DNA of 64,000 bases from Pseudomonas citri (lineage in GTDB: Bacteria; Pseudomonadota; Gammaproteobacteria; Pseudomonadales; Pseudomonadaceae): the NCBI RefSeq assembly GCF_025336485.1, contig NZ_JAODAB010000004.1:294873-358872 (forward strand), in the 5' to 3' direction. Position numbers and translations under genes: made by a program. Shown here in pieces: positions 62,285 to 64,000 of the stretch. Under the pieces are notes generated by a model. It was not told the DNA's origin. It was given only the letters and a program-made list of their open reading frames with translations, and ran no database searches. Position 1 is the first letter of the stretch. Each line of letters begins with the position of its first letter.

Positions 62285-62305
62285 TCATGGAGGATTGTTA
62301 ATGAG

Positions 62306-62332
62306 AGCGAATATACTTTGAGAACGATTCCC
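62306..62332 (-). promoter_or_regulatory. Possible Fur box of the siderophore receptor
   Basis: On the minus strand the segment reads GGGAATCGTTCTCAAAGTAT, similar to the AATCATTCTCA half of Pseudomonas Fur boxes, 25-50 bases upstream of the start. The match is partial, so this is a weak call based on gene type and position. Confidence 0.3.
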
Positions 62333-62429
62333 AGTAAATGATTTGTATCAAATGATGATCAGCACAAACCCTTGAGGGAACGAGTTTGCTCGCTCCCCCA
62401 AGGGCTACGGTCCCAACCCGGTTATCGGG

Positions 62430-62627
62430 TCAACAACACTTCGGCCCACCCTTACCGCCGTAACGGGCTTCCTGGCGTTCGCGAAAGAACGTCTCGTAGT
62501 CCATCAGCGGCTGGTCCGGGTGTTTGCTCTGCATGTGCTCGACGTAGTTGTCGTAGTCGGGCATGCCGACCATCAGGCGCGCGGCCTGACCGAGGTATTT
62601 ACCGAGGCGACTCAAGTCATTGAACAT
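62430..62627 (-). CDS. YbdD/YjiX family small protein
   Basis: 65-aa protein ([39 protein letters not shown] then [16 protein letters not shown]) that matches the YbdD/YjiX family over its full length and ends in a Cys pair. In E. coli, YbdD and YjiX are encoded directly after CstA and YjiY and assist pyruvate or peptide uptake. It starts 15 bases after the CstA-like gene here and so belongs to its operon. Confidence 0.93.
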   Translation of the reverse strand: MFNDLSRLGKYLGQAARLMVGMPDYDNYVEHMQSKHPDQPLMDYETFFRERQEARYGGKGGPKCC

Positions 62628-62642
62628 CGTTGCAGTCCTCTA

Positions 62643-64000
62643 TCAAGCGTCCGGCAGGGCCTGGAATGGCGCTTCCTTGTCCGTGCGTTCCTTCGTGCCC
62701 CAGGCGGCGACACCGACCTTGATCGCATAGAACAGAATGCTCAGCACCACGAACAGGAACAGCGCGGTCAGCGTCGCGTTGGTGTAGGCGTTGAACACCA
62801 CATGCTGCATCTGCTCGATGCTCTTGGCCGGGGCCAGGATCTGGCCGGCGGCCAGGGCTTCGTTGTATTTACGCGCCAGGGCCAGGAAGCCGATCGCCGG
62901 GTTGGCGTCGAACAGTTTGATCAGGCCCGCCGTGGTGGTGCAGATCAGCAGCCAGGTGGCCGGCAGCAGCGTGACCCAGACGTAGCGCTGGCGCTTCATC
63001 TTGATCAGCACCACGGTGCCGAGCATCAGGGCGATACCGGCCAGCATCTGGTTGGAGATGCCGAACAGCGGCCACAAGGTGTTGATGCCACCCAGCGGAT
63101 CGATCACGCCCTGGTACAGCAGGTAGCCCCACAGCGCCACGCAACCGGCGGTGGCGATCAGGTTGGCGGTCCAGGATTCGGTGCGCTTGAGCGCCGGCAC
63201 GAACGAGCCGAGCAAATCCTGCAGCATGAAGCGCCCGGCACGGGTGCCGGCGTCCACCGCGGTGAGGATGAACAGTGCTTCGAACAGGATCGCGAAGTGG
63301 TACCAGAACGCCATGGTGTTCTCACCCGGCAGCACCGAGTGCAGGATCTGCGCGATGCCGACCGCCAGGGTCGGCGCACCGCCGGCACGGGCCAGCACGG
63401 TGGTTTCGCCGATGTCCCGGGCCACCGCTTGCAGCGCGTCCGGGGTGATGGCGAAGCCCCAACTGCTGACGGTCTGCGCCACGGCCACCACGTCACCGCC
63501 GACGATCGCCGCCGGGCTGTTCATGGCGAAGTACACGCCTGGCTCGATCACCGAAGCGGCGACCATGGCCATGATCGCCACGAACGACTCCATCAGCATG
63601 CCGCCGTAGCCGATGTAGCGGGCGTTGGTTTCGTTATCCAGCAGCTTGGGCGTGGTGCCCGAGGAGATCAGCGCATGGAAACCCGACACCGCGCCACAAG
63701 CGATGGTGATGAACAGGAACGGGAACAGCCCGCCCTTCCACACCGGGCCCAGGCCGTTGGTGAACTGGGTCAGCGCCGGCATTTTCAGCTCGGGCATGGT
63801 GATCAGGATGCCGATCGCCAGGGCGACGATGGTGCCGATCTTGAGGAACGTCGACAGGTAGTCCCGTGGCGCCAGGATCAGCCACACCGGCAGCACCGCG
63901 GCGACGAAGCCGTAGCCGATCAGCATCCAGGTGATCTGGATCCCGGTGAAGCTGAAGGCCTTGGCCCAGACCGGATCGGCGGCGACCTGCCCGCCCAGCC
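62643..64000 (-). CDS. CstA/BtsT-type pyruvate or peptide transporter, partial
   Basis: The frame is open to the window end and continues beyond it; only the C-terminal 452 codons or so are present. Several membrane helices and family motifs are visible: FLFITIACGAVSGFHALISS with GTTPKLLDNE, YIGYGGMLMESFVAIMAMVA and DPLGGINTLWPLFGISNQML. CstA/BtsT proteins take up pyruvate and some peptides, often induced on carbon starvation. The YbdD-like gene follows. The N-terminus, promoter and regulator are outside the window. Confidence 0.93.
   Translation of the reverse strand, partial: LGGQVAADPVWAKAFSFTGIQITWMLIGYGFVAAVLPVWLILAPRDYLSTFLKIGTIVALAIGILITMPELKMPALTQFTNGLGPVWKGGLFPFLFITIACGAVSGFHALISSGTTPKLLDNETNARYIGYGGMLMESFVAIMAMVAASVIEPGVYFAMNSPAAIVGGDVVAVAQTVSSWGFAITPDALQAVARDIGETTVLARAGGAPTLAVGIAQILHSVLPGENTMAFWYHFAILFEALFILTAVDAGTRAGRFMLQDLLGSFVPALKRTESWTANLIATAGCVALWGYLLYQGVIDPLGGINTLWPLFGISNQMLAGIALMLGTVVLIKMKRQRYVWVTLLPATWLLICTTTAGLIKLFDANPAIGFLALARKYNEALAAGQILAPAKSIEQMQHVVFNAYTNATLTALFLFVVLSILFYAIKVGVAAWGTKERTDKEAPFQALPDA

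Noticed and set aside
1..64000. CRISPR arrays, rRNA genes or prophage structural genes
   Set aside because: No regularly spaced direct repeats, no rRNA-like segments and no capsid, tail or terminase-like proteins were seen.

Overview
The window looks like a chromosomal segment of a Pseudomonas of the fluorescens complex. The coding DNA is GC-rich. The operon types (MuxABC-OpmB efflux, CstA/YbdD, RibB with a degenerate RibA half) and the GTGGGAGCAAGC-type REP repeats between genes are typical of that group. This is inferred from gene content and repeats, not from a phylogenetic marker.

Layout. 1-5670 is the edge of a lower-GC genomic island: a tyrosine recombinase (3134-4588, minus) overlaps by four bases a very large protein running off the window (1-3137, minus), and a 3'-tRNA fragment (5642-5669) marks the likely attachment site. 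The pair resembles the GmtY/GmtZ genes of gamma-mobile-trio islands. 5795-16830 is ordinary core: SPFH protein, sensor kinase, lipoprotein deacetylase, small proteins, two Nudix proteins, a BCCT transporter, tRNA-Leu and tRNA-Cys, TauE/SafE permease, nudC and a dienoyl-CoA-isomerase-like crotonase. 17078-26166 is the four-gene RND efflux operon muxABC-opmB. 26357-30240 holds tpx, a DUF3313 lipoprotein and an alpha-E/ATP-grasp pair.

30835-41309 (all minus) is a small hybrid NRPS-PKS cluster: EamA exporter, an adenylation-methyltransferase-carrier NRPS, a PKS (KS-AT, in-frame TAG, KR-ACP-thioesterase) and a periplasmic betaine-type binding protein. The adenylation pocket reads DILQLGLIW plus Lys, the glycine code. 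The predicted product is an N-methylated 4-amino-3-hydroxybutyrate (a GABOB or carnitine-like molecule), provided the interrupted PKS still works.

41789-58170 is a catabolic regulon of unknown substrate: a DUF1185 protein, alpha/beta hydrolase, two aldehyde dehydrogenases, two flavin reductases, a luciferase-like monooxygenase, a carboxymuconolactone-decarboxylase-like protein, a Nudix hydrolase, a RibB paralogue, a PotFGHI-like ABC importer and an NCS1 permease. A FadR-type GntR regulator (47390-48142) sits inside it. Six copies of a TATTATGGTATACCA-type palindrome lie in front of its transcription units, which defines the regulon from sequence alone. The logic is uptake, oxidative opening by a reduced-FMN monooxygenase, hydrolysis, aldehyde oxidation, and local flavin supply.

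58286-64000 returns to common genes: an SDR/DoxX pair divergent from an HxlR regulator, a TonB-dependent siderophore receptor, YbdD and a CstA-type carbon-starvation transporter cut by the window end.
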